Assembly (NCBI GenBank): GCA_002284615.2
Contig: MU070069.1
Coordinates: 56,067-96,431 of the forward strand
Reading direction: 5' to 3'
Source: Dunaliella salina
Lineage: Eukaryota > Chlorophyta > Chlorophyceae > Chlamydomonadales > Dunaliellaceae
Length of the DNA: 40,365 nucleotides
Shown here: positions 10,585-19,279 of the stretch, in pieces
Layout of the letters: each line of letters starts with the position of its first letter
Position numbering within the stretch: the first letter of the stretch is position 1
Notes under the pieces: model-generated
The model's database searches: none
Seen by the model: only the letters and a program-made list of their open reading frames with translations
What the model was told of the DNA's origin: nothing
Made by a program: the position numbers and the translations under genes

Positions 10585-10676
10585 CAAATCTAAGAAAAGA
10601 TACCAGGCAAATCTAAGAAAAGATACCAGGCAAATCTGAGAAAAGATACCAGGCAAATCTAAGAAAAGATACCAGG
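10585..10676. repeat. 23-bp minisatellite, four copies
   Basis: The unit CAAATCTAAGAAAAGATACC plus AGG is repeated four times. Only one substitution is visible, in the third unit. It sits inside the LINE A relic, between the post-RT segment and the zinc knuckle. Confidence 0.95.
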
Positions 10677-11067
10677 GCAGGGGCACATGAAACGAGATTT
10701 GCAAGGAAAGAAGTAGCAAGCCAAGCTTGATAAGTAGCAAGCTTGTTATTGTCTTCTCTTGGATCCACAGCTTCTCTCTGACTCCTTGCATCTCATGTCA
10801 GCTGTGAAACATCCCCTGACTGCACGGCCTGCAAATAAAATTTGAAACTTGCGCAAACCTTGGAAAGCTTGAATTAATTGCGCTGTCCAACACTTGTCAC
10901 CCTTGGATTGCAATCTCAAATCTGCTCGCGCACCCTGGCGGAAGGTAATGTTGTTTGTACCGAGCATGCTGTTATATACTGTACAGCTTTGTGACCATTG
11001 CGCATTTAATATTCTTTCCAAGGGGCGCGTACTACGTATTAGTAATGCATAATGGGGTTTTTCAGGG

Positions 11068-11127
11068 AGGTGCATAAAGGTGCGTAAAGGTGCATAAAAG
11101 TGCGTAAAGGTGCGGGAAGGTGCGTAA
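11068..11127. repeat. 10-bp minisatellite, about six copies
   Basis: The unit is AGGTGCRTAA with small changes, six in a row. It directly follows (on the minus strand) the reverse transcriptase part of LINE A. Confidence 0.85.
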
Positions 11128-11171
11128 AAAAAACTTCGAGCAGGGTGCGCATTGGTGCATAATGAAGAAAT

Positions 11172-12336
11172 TCAATTGCTGAAAATAGTTGGTGCGAACT
11201 GGTCACCGACCTGTAAAGTGCATTTTGCAAGCCACAAAGAAGCATGTGGCCTGCCTGCCAGTGTTTCCTCACGCATGAACTGCCGAATCCTACAAGCAGA
11301 TGCAAGCATTGCACGGCATGCATTTTCAGCGAATTTTGCCATGTTCAAGGTTCTGTAAAACATCATGCCAAGATATCTAATGGTTCTTGTGAGCAAGCTT
11401 GTCGCTGCCAATTTTAAGGACAGGAAGGTTACTCCCTTTTGAGTAAAAATGTACAACACCTCAGAGTCTGACTTCGCAGTGTTAATTATAAGATGCTTCT
11501 TTCTGGCATACCCATCTAGCCTGTACAGCATGGTTTGCAGCGCACTCGCCTCAGTGAAAAGCAATGTGAGATCATCGGCATACAACATATGGGTTACGCA
11601 AAAATCCTCTGTGCCAGTGACTGCTCCTCTCAGATCCTCAGCAATTGTGTCAATATGATTAATGTAGAGTGAAAAAAGGAGACTCTCCCCGGAGGAGAAA
11701 GAGGACATCCTTGCTTAACACCTTGAGTAGGATGCGCACGCGCTGTTTCATCACCATCCTTAAAAAGTACTCATGATCGGCACTTGGATCACCAAAAGCA
11801 GAGATGTGGTCATGCGTATGCGGCGGAGGTGCTGCCACAGTGCCTCCTTAGGAATGGTATCGTACGCTTGCTTGAAATATATGAAAGCAGCATGCAATCT
11901 ACTCAAGTTGTTTGGTCTTATTGTGCGTGCAGCATGTTGCAAACGACAAAGAATAAACAAAGGCTGAAGTGTATTGCGGCCGGGGTACCACTTGGCACCA
12001 GTTAGTGAGTAAAGCGCGTACAACATAAGTGTACATCCTGTACATTGTGACACTTCCTGCAAGCGTGCGATAACTGTTTGGGTTACGCAGGGGCCCCTTT
12101 TTATAAAGTGGGCTTAGTTTTGCATGCTTCCAATATGCAGGAATACACGCCTCGTCAAACAGCAATTTGAGAAGCTTTGCCACAAAGGGCTCCAAGACAC
12201 TCACACTCTCTATTCCTTGCAATTTGGTTTAGGCCGCAAAACAACAGCGCTTTTAATAAAAGGTGCAGCAATCTCATCAAAACCAGGAGGTGCACTCCCG
12301 TTCATTGTTAATGACCTGCAACTAGACTACGTATAG
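11172..12336 (-). pseudogene. Reverse transcriptase domain of LINE A, with mutated motif A
   Basis: The domain is read from the right in three shifting frames. The first has APPGFDEIAAPFIK and then AYWKHAKLSPLYKKG. The next gives NNLSRLHAAFIYFKQAYDTI, which is motif A; its usual first Asp (F-x-D-F) is Tyr here. After another shift come GVKQGCPLSP and LYINHID. The last frame has THMLYADDLTLL, the YADD catalytic box (about 11560). RTs use these Asp residues to bind magnesium, so the copy cannot be active even without the frameshifts. Confidence 0.85.
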
Positions 12337-12860
12337 TATTCAAACTTGGGCAGACACAGAATCCAGGCTTAGGAATCCAGTCCGCACGATCACCTTGCCG
12401 CAACAGAACTTCAGGAGGTGCATGATTTCTTCCTAACAGCACCGTGCTTTCCCTAGCTGAAACACTTTGGCGCCCATTATGAGAACGCTGTGATTGTTGA
12501 TGTGCAGAAGGATGAAAGTACTCATCTAAATGCGACCCAAGCTGGTTCAGCCAGAAGAGTGATCTGCGTACACTTGGGTTGCCTTAGCATAGCATGCAAC
12601 TCAGGGCTCTTCCTGTACAGCCTGTCCAAAGCTTCAGCGTTTTGGCATTTAGTATATGCACGTTGTGCTCGCCTGGCAGCAGCACGGAATCAATTGCGAG
12701 CAAACTTGCAAGCATGCACAGCCTCCCTGAAAATTATCCTTTTCTCTTTAAACGCATCGCCAAAGCAAGGGGGTTAAGGAGAGCCGAAACGACCAGCATG
12801 CCAAGGTGCACAACGCTGTGTCAGGCTGAGAAACTGACGCAGCCAAAACAGTGTCCCAGT

Positions 12861-12972
12861 TGGACAATGCCAACACTGGACAATACCAACACTGGACAAT
12901 GCCAACACTGGACAATGCCAACACTGGACAATGCCAACACTGGACAATGCCAACACTGGACAATGCCAACAC
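12861..12972. repeat. 16-bp minisatellite, seven copies
   Basis: TGGACAATGCCAACAC is repeated exactly seven times over 112 bp with a single substitution in unit 2. It lies at the junction between LINE A and the inserted RLE fragment. Confidence 0.97.
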
Positions 12973-13411
12973 TCTCTTTCAAAATGAGGCAAAACATTTT
13001 TAAGTACAGCTCAGGTACCCTCTTCAATCAAAAACACGCGGTGCGCTTCAAAATTTCCACCAGCCTGCAATGCCCCCTCTGTGGGGAATTTGACAGTGCC
13101 CTTCACATCTTGTCAGGATGCAAAAATTCAACCATGTCTGGTATGATAACTGAGAGACATAATATTGCCAGCAGAATCCTCCTAAAAGCCATCAGCAAAG
13201 GCCCTCTTGGGGCAGGTATTGCCTCCATGGACACTGGCAATGCAGACCGTCTTGCCTTGCAAGATCTACAGATCCCAGAACATGCTACCAATAGGACCCT
13301 CCCTAAATATATTTTCCCACGCCGCTTCCCTAATAAGGATAGACTCACTTCCAGCCGGCCTGATGCTCTATTGGTTGTTCCTCTGAAAAGAGCGTCTAGG
13401 TCGAATCCTCG
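12973..13411 (+). pseudogene. RLE CCHC and nuclease-core fragment (retroelement family B), cut by the gap
   Basis: The frame contains CPLCGEFDSALHILSGC, a C-x2-C-x7-H-x4-C knuckle as in R2-type restriction-like endonucleases. It is followed by ITERHN and then SSRPDALLVVP, the Pro-Asp of the PD-(D/E)XK core. The sequence runs into Ns at 13412, so the E-x-K half cannot be seen. It lies in the opposite strand of LINE A and appears to be inserted in it. A homologous stretch is present on the minus strand at 19736-20154. Confidence 0.8.
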
Positions 13412-14281
13412 NNNNNNNNNNNNNNNNNNNNNNNNNNNNNNNNNNNNNNNNNNNNNNNNNNNNNNNNNNNNNNNNNNNNNNNNNNNNNNNNNNNNNNNNN
13501 NNNNNNNNNNNNNNNNNNNNNNNNNNNNNNNNNNNNNNNNNNNNNNNNNNNNNNNNNNNNNNNNNNNNNNNNNNNNNNNNNNNNNNNNNNNNNNNNNNNN
13601 NNNNNNNNNNNNNNNNNNNNNNNNNNNNNNNNNNNNNNNNNNNNNNNNNNNNNNNNNNNNNNNNNNNNNNNNNNNNNNNNNNNNNNNNNNNNNNNNNNNN
13701 NNNNNNNNNNNNNNNNNNNNNNNNNNNNNNNNNNNNNNNNNNNNNNNNNNNNNNNNNNNNNNNNNNNNNNNNNNNNNNNNNNNNNNNNNNNNNNNNNNNN
13801 NNNNNNNNNNNNNNNNNNNNNNNNNNNNNNNNNNNNNNNNNNNNNNNNNNNNNNNNNNNNNNNNNNNNNNNNNNNNNNNNNNNNNNNNNNNNNNNNNNNN
13901 NNNNNNNNNNNNNNNNNNNNNNNNNNNNNNNNNNNNNNNNNNNNNNNNNNNNNNNNNNNNNNNNNNNNNNNNNNNNNNNNNNNNNNNNNNNNNNNNNNNN
14001 NNNNNNNNNNNNNNNNNNNNNNNNNNNNNNNNNNNNNNNNNNNNNNNNNNNNNNNNNNNNNNNNNNNNNNNNNNNNNNNNNNNNNNNNNNNNNNNNNNNN
14101 NNNNNNNNNNNNNNNNNNNNNNNNNNNNNNNNNNNNNNNNNNNNNNNNNNNNNNNNNNNNNNNNNNNNNNNNNNNNNNNNNNNNNNNNNNNNNNNNNNNN
14201 NNNNNNNNNNNNNNNNNNNNNNNNNNNNNNNNNNNNNNNNNNNNNNNNNNNNNNNNNNNNNNNNNNNNNNNNNNNNNNNNN
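13412..14281. other. Assembly gap (870 Ns)
   Basis: Undetermined bases. A (TC)n run follows at 14282. Any frame crossing the gap is artificial. Confidence 1.
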
Positions 14282-14621
14282 TCTCTCTCTCTATTTTACT
14301 TCTCTAAACACAGCCGCAGCTGTGTGGAATGCAAAGGTCAATCACAACGGCAAACCGACTCAACCAACTTGCAGCAGTTTCTCGTTGCAGCACACTCTGG
14401 GTGTGACAGCTGATACTTTTTGACATTCCCACTCTGTTACAGTTGCAGCATGCACAATCATTGATCTTTAGGCAAAATTTCCTGTTCAAACTGCACTTGA
14501 ATTTCTTTGTTGTTGGCAAGGACCTCAGCATAACCTTTTGCACGCTCAGGTTTCCACTTCAAGTACTTTTTGCTCCGCATCCTCCCCGACACACTTGGGG
14601 GACCAAATTCCAATCAGTGCC

Positions 14622-15290
14622 TTAGCATCTAGCATTGTCTGCTCGAAATTTCATATTCAACATGCAGTGATCACTAATGTTCTGCACAGGAAGAATGTGT
14701 GCACTCTCAACAGCCTGATACACTCTGCCAGACGTCAGCACATGGTCAGGCCTACTAGGTATTCTTTGACCAATGGATCCAACACATGTAGGCTGACCAA
14801 CGTCACCTTGCACCCTGCCCGTGCCTATAATACACTCAGCAGCGCTAGCAAAATCAACAAGGAGCCTGCCAGCAATTTTTTGTTGGTGCACTCACATCGT
14901 CAGGCATTTAGAAGGGCAGGGTACTCAATTAAGAGGCCACCATGAGCAACAGAGACTTCACTCAGTCCTCCAATTTTCGCATTGTAGTCCCCACACAAGA
15001 GAAGATATGGAGCTACCTGAGCAGCACACAATAACTCATCAAACAGAGGAGAGGACGAGTTAGTTACATCATCACATGAAAATTGTGTGCCTTGTGGGTC
15101 CACATACGCTACACAAAGCATGATATCTCCCTCCACACCAAGCAAGGCTTTATTACACTGAATCCAAATGCACTGCAAGTCTTCTGAATCCACGTGCAAG
15201 CTCATGTAGTCAAAGCAAGAATTGGTACCTATCACAGCTATCCCAAAACCACGCCGGTGGTTGCTACTGTTGTCTCGTCCGCGGCCAAGA
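14622..15290 (-). pseudogene. APE-type endonuclease domain of LINE A
   Basis: On the minus strand the frame has GIAVIGTNSCFDY, then DIMLCVAYVDPQGT, then LLLCGDYNAKIG, the GD-x-N-A catalytic region of APE/exonuclease III-like LINE nucleases. After a frameshift near 14895 it continues with GRLLVDFASAAECI, SRPDHVLTSGRVY and NISDHCML, the C-terminal SDH catalytic box. These enzymes nick target DNA for reverse transcription. The first part of the domain is not recognisable, because the region right of about 15290 is Pro-rich and then RLE-derived on the other strand. Confidence 0.78.
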
Positions 15291-15484
15291 CTGCCGCGAT
15301 CAGCTCCGTTGTTGCCAGGGGCAGCTCCGTGGCTGCCGCTTGCACTGCCAGGCTTGGCATGCCGTGGGGAAGAGGGCCCCCTTCTGCCAAAAGAGGAGGG
15401 GGTTGGGGGGGCAGGGGCAGGGAAGGCAGGTGCAGCAGGAGGGGAGGGTGGGCGGCTGATAAGTGTCTCGGCGAAGCTCACAGC

Positions 15485-15780
15485 TTTTCCCAACAAAGTA
15501 ACTCTGCACATCATCTTTATTGGTGTGGCTTGAGCTAATCACAAAGAGCACAAAGTCAAACCTCTGAATCTTGGCCTTTGGAGGCCTATGGATTTCTTTC
15601 AGCACACCGAGCAGCCAAACTATCTGGCTGGTGTTCCCTTGTAAACCCTGTAAATCTTAAATCTTGGCCTTACTGAACGAAAGGCTAAATCTCTAGCATC
15701 CAAACTTTCTTCAAAAAATTGACAACCAATATTAATGCCAGGCATGCTCTTCACTTTCAAGGGGCTTTGGGTTTAGGGTG
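15485..15780 (+). pseudogene. RLE C-terminal domain relic, split by a LINE-tail insertion
   Basis: The frame reads KVTLHIIFIGVA, a variant of VTLHTILLGVGG in the better copy. It then reads KPLNLGL, is interrupted by an 81-bp insertion, and resumes TERKAKSLASKLSS and GMLFTFKGL. The same ending is found at about 18840-18890 (NTRHALHFQGT) and 22575-22630 (DDRHALYFQGAFE). It is a broken C-terminal end of the family B protein. Confidence 0.65.
15579..15659 (+). mobile_element. 81-bp LINE-tail insertion with 12-bp target-site duplication
   Basis: AATCTTGGCCTT occurs at 15567-15578 and again at 15660-15671. Between them lie 81 bp holding a short stem-loop (GCAGCCAAACTATCTGGCTG) and a tail of CTTGTAAACC-like repeats. 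The related copies at 16100-16135 and 18757-18785 lack the insertion, which confirms its limits. It shares its hairpin and tail with the insertion at 20545-20601. Confidence 0.78.
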
Positions 15781-15813
15781 GGGGGGCAGTTGCTGGGTGC
15801 ATGGCGGTGACGT

Positions 15814-16160
15814 GTGGAAGAAGGAGAGGAGGATCTGGCTTCTCAAGCGCATATAGTACCTTCAGAAGATACAGACGTTTTTACTCTTTTCCTCTCTCGC
15901 CTATCGAACGAGCCGGGAGAGAACTGCAACAGCTCAACAATCTTTGAAAGTCAAGATGTAATTAGCCTGAAAACCTGCAGCTCAAAGAGTTCAAACATGA
16001 AAAACAATGGTTTTTTTCTTTTTCTTTTCTTTTCTTTTCCCAACAAAGTGACTCTGCACATTATCTTCATTGGTAAAGCTTGAGCTAACCACAATGAGCA
16101 CATAATCAAACCTCTGAGTCTGGGCCTACTGGGCAAAAGGCCAAATCTCTAGCATCCAAA
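15814..16160 (+). pseudogene. Further RLE C-terminal relic
   Basis: It has the segment NSSTIFESQDVISLKTCSSK, shared with 8880-8960, a pyrimidine tract, and then KVTLHIIFIGKA and KPLSLGL, a second degenerate copy of the RLE C-terminal domain. Stops interrupt it. It joins the start of the next family B relic near 16160-16200. Confidence 0.5.
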
Positions 16161-16199
16161 CTTAGTTTCCATCTGCAAGCCTTTGATGAGGAAAGTCTG

Positions 16200-18509
16200 G
16201 TACAAATAGTAGTCTCCTCAAAAGATGAGATGGACGTGGACAATCTGGCCAACCAAGGCTTTGAAGGCAATCCTCAGAGCCTGTTTGACTCCTCATGGCT
16301 CTCAACTACCAGATGCGCCATTCGCAAGAATGTTACCTTTGACTTCCAACCTACCAAACCCCAGACAGATATCATGCCAACATGGCATTGTGATATCATC
16401 ATAAGATATGTTGACCTCATGAAGGAAACCCTCTAACCTGACACATTTAACGAAGTCATCATGCCGGCACAAATGCCGGAAGTAACCACTTATGAATATG
16501 CCTGTATTTACAATGCCAATGGCAAGTGCGTCAGTATGCTCACTGTGGACAAGCTCATCACCCTGCTTGAAGCCTATGAAGCCGCCAAACAGGGAGGTAA
16601 ACATGCCATCATCCAGCCAACTGTCCAGGATTTTACAACAGATATTATGGGACTGCTCTCGCGTCAAAAGGCTCAACAAAAACATCTCTCTACCAAATAC
16701 AATAGAATGCACTACATTAACATGCTGATCACACCCCCTCACATTCGTTCAGCCTGAAATAAATGGTGCAGGGCCTCAGCAGAGAGGTTTTCCAACCCTC
16801 TTGAATTTGGCGGTACCTTCAACACTTACTTCAGCAAAAGCTGCCATGACCAGGTCTTTGGGGCACACACAGACACCCTCTCTGCGCTTCAATGGTTTCT
16901 CCTTTTGCCATTCCCCTCATGATGGCGAAACTATGTTAAGGAAAAGGAAAAGCTACGCAAGCGGGACTAGCCCCCAAGCATCACAGGGGAACGACCTTAG
17001 CACCCAGAAGGGCCCGCCTTATCAAACCCCCATAGAATCGAACCCACGACCTCCACGTCCCTTTTGGGGATGTGATTCAAATGAACCACACCAGGTTCCC
17101 GCCTAATGTTAAGGCTATTGCGCCATGCAGTGCACTCCTCCCTCCAAACCACAGAGCTAGCTGCAACCTTTATGCTTTTACCCCGCTAAAGAGGCTTCGG
17201 CTGCAACGCTTTTATGAGTTGGCTCGAAAAGTACCCAGATCTTACACAAGTGCTTGCCAAATTTCCTGCCGGAAACATCCAATTCCAAGCACTTCAACAC
17301 TGCTTTGATACCCTTCCTCATCCTACCCTCACGCATGTGAGCGGCCTTGCCAACACAAGCATGGGTGGGGAATAGCCCCCCCACACCCAGGTTTTCCGAC
17401 AAACAAGCCCCTAACCCAGCTTCATCCCCACCTCTCAAGCAGTGCCACCGCCAAATGTGTAGAAAGCTGTGCAGCTTTGCTCCACATTTTCTTACACCGG
17501 TGTAATGGGTACCCATGGACACACCGGACGTCGCCTCAGACGTACAGCCATTCATCCTACACCCATCAATTTTCCTGAAACACATCATTTTGTTCATGCC
17601 ATGGAAATAAAATCATTGGAGGAGCCACTCAGCAAAAGAACTCTCTCCACTTCTACACTAAGCATCACTTCCACACAAGCACTTCACCCCTCTGCAGACG
17701 GACCCACTGCAAGCCTGGATATCCTGGCTCTTGTTGAACAACTTAAAGGTATTCCTGCAGAAGGGCCCCCAAGCAAACGCACACAGTCAGCATTGAGGAG
17801 TACCCCCTCTTCCATATCCCAATTCAGCCAGGCTAGCCCAAATGATAGCAGTTCACATGCTTGTCTGAGCACTGCTCACCAAATCCTACACAGCCCGTGG
17901 TATCCCCCTTATTGGTATGGATGGCTCATCCCTTATTGGTATGGATGGCTGCAATAATGAGAGACTCCAGGAACAGGGCATGCATGTCCCTGAAAACATA
18001 CACGTAGAATTCCCCATTGGGTATTCCCTAATGGTACTGGCTCGTCAGTCTTCCGCCACCAAAGCCGCCCAGATGCTATCTTTGTGCGCTCTGTCCCAGG
18101 TCGACCTGTCCACCTTGATCCCTCTAAAATCCCTGATCGCAACAGGGGCATCCACCTTGTTGAATTAAAATTCTGTCCCAACACTAACCGGTTTATTACT
18201 CTGGAGCGTGCAGCAGCTCAATATTCTCACACTCGTCATCTTTCTAGAGCCTCAGCTCAGGTCACCCTCCATACTATCCTGTTAGGTGTGGGAGGAGTCA
18301 TCTACACCCCACACACTTTGGAGCCTCTTAAGGAGCTTGGTCTTGACGCTTGCAAGGCCACCAAGCTTGCTCGGAAGCTCCATGCTCATTCTGTCCTGTA
18401 TGCCTACAAACTTGCCAGCACCAGACGTGCTATTGAGAAAACTTTCTTCAACTCTCATCAACAAGATCAGGCACGGGCTACTGCCAGTAACCCACTTGAT
18501 CCCCACTGA
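16200..18509 (+). pseudogene. Internally deleted family B element: N-terminal region, Ser/Thr-rich module, RLE endonuclease
   Basis: The left part matches the region after the PHD finger in the minus-strand copy: FDFQPTKPQTDIMPTW, then YACIYNANGKCVSML and TTDIMGLLSRQ, then CHDQVFGAH and FNGFSFCHSPHDGE. A SINE is inserted at 16942-17105. The frame resumes with ELAATFMLLP and ALQHCFDTLPHPTLTHV. RNase H is absent. A Ser/Thr-rich segment follows (about 17500-17880). Then comes the RLE: QSRPDAIFV, IHLVELKFCPNT (the Pro-Asp and Glu-x-Lys of PD-(D/E)XK), VTLHTILLGVGGVIYTPHTL and a TGA stop at 18507-18509. Stops and shifts in the middle show it is dead. Conserved RLE residues suggest recent origin. 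Confidence 0.72.
16942..17105 (-). mobile_element. tRNA-derived SINE, second family, with 9-bp target-site duplication
   Basis: ATGTTAAGG flanks the insertion (16933-16941 and 17106-17114). On the minus strand it has an A-box-like TGGTTCATTTG and a B box GGGTTCGATTCT. A roughly 95-bp unique body then ends in GCGTAGCTTTTCC and a T-rich tail. A 5'-truncated copy of the same body is at 22660-22754. It interrupts the family B frame between GFSFCHSPHDGE and the next conserved block. Confidence 0.75.
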
Positions 18510-18639
18510 CTTCTTGCTTCTGCTTTCTCTTGGTGAAGCGGATTCACGGTGCCTCGGCCCTAGGTATCCTCTTTTCCTTAATTGATGTGGGGAGTGTTTT
18601 CACTGCCTGCGTAGTTTTTTCTTTTTCTTTTCACACTAG

Positions 18640-18900
18640 AACCAGACTTCAATCCCGCAGCTCAAGAAATCCAAATAGAAATAACAAAATGATCTTGCAC
18701 CTCTGCATATCATCTTAATTGGTGTGGCTGGCACTGTTTACAATGAATAAACAATCAGACCTCTTATTAATCTGGGCCTTACTAAGCACATAGCTGAATC
18801 AATAGCAAAACAGCTTAGTTGCCATGCCACCCAAAAATTGACATCCATCGTTAACACTAGACATGCTCTTCATTTTCAGGGGACTGCTGGGGGGGAAGGG
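18640..18900 (+). pseudogene. RLE C-terminal domain relic plus start of the element's 3' UTR
   Basis: It reads LHIILIGVAGTVYNE, stop, TIRPLINLGLTKHIAESIAK, then NTRHALHFQGT. This is a third copy of the RLE C-terminal domain within 3.5 kb. The following stretch (18940-19080) with CCAGATCCTCATT and CTAGGCTAG is repeated at 23070-23155 and is probably the 3' UTR of this subfamily. Confidence 0.6.
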
Positions 18901-19279
18901 GGTGGATGGGCGCGTAGCAAAGGACAGCTGGAGGAAAGCCTGGGCGCCCAGGAGCATAACGGCCAACCCCCCAGATCCTCATTAGCTCTGATTCTGGCTC
19001 TCTCCTAGGCTAGCTGTGTTTAGTGTAGGTTTTGAGGGCCTTCCGGTGAGGCCTCTGAATTTCCGTTAGCCTTAGTACAACCGGCCTTTGGCTTGTGTAA
19101 ACTTTTATTTTCCATGCCATCCAAGAAAGAAAAGAAAAGAAAAAACTACGTAGGCAGAGAAACTCTCCCTACATCAAGTAAGGAAAAGGAGACACATGGC
19201 TCCAAAAAGAGCCGTGTGCACCCTCCATTACAAGGTATGAAAAAGAGAATGCTAATGTTGATCTGGAGGGTTACTAGAA

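Larger units (their letters stand above)
10223..15290 (-). pseudogene. LINE family A retrotransposon: APE endonuclease, reverse transcriptase, zinc knuckle (disrupted)
   Basis: A non-LTR retrotransposon reads right to left. Order: APE-like endonuclease (about 15290-14622), linker, assembly gap (14281-13412), a foreign RLE fragment on the other strand (12973-13411), linker, reverse transcriptase (12336-11172), post-RT segment (11075-10746, with DKCWTAQLIQAFQGLR), minisatellite, and a zinc knuckle (10531-10223, with RQDEAHILYSC). The strand, order and spacing agree with one element of about 5 kb. Frameshifts and stops occur between and inside the domains, so it is dead. Closely related C-terminal pieces lie at 9062-9530, 29927-30362 and 33760-33977. 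Part of the element is hidden by the gap. Confidence 0.75.

Noticed and set aside
12594..14423. A single 609-codon frame on the plus strand
   Set aside because: It stays open only because 870 Ns are read as unknown residues. The real content is a minisatellite and a 146-codon RLE fragment.
15300..15605. N-terminal part of the LINE A endonuclease on the minus strand
   Set aside because: The region to about 15485 is Pro-rich without APE motifs. Right of that the DNA encodes the RLE C-terminal domain on the plus strand.
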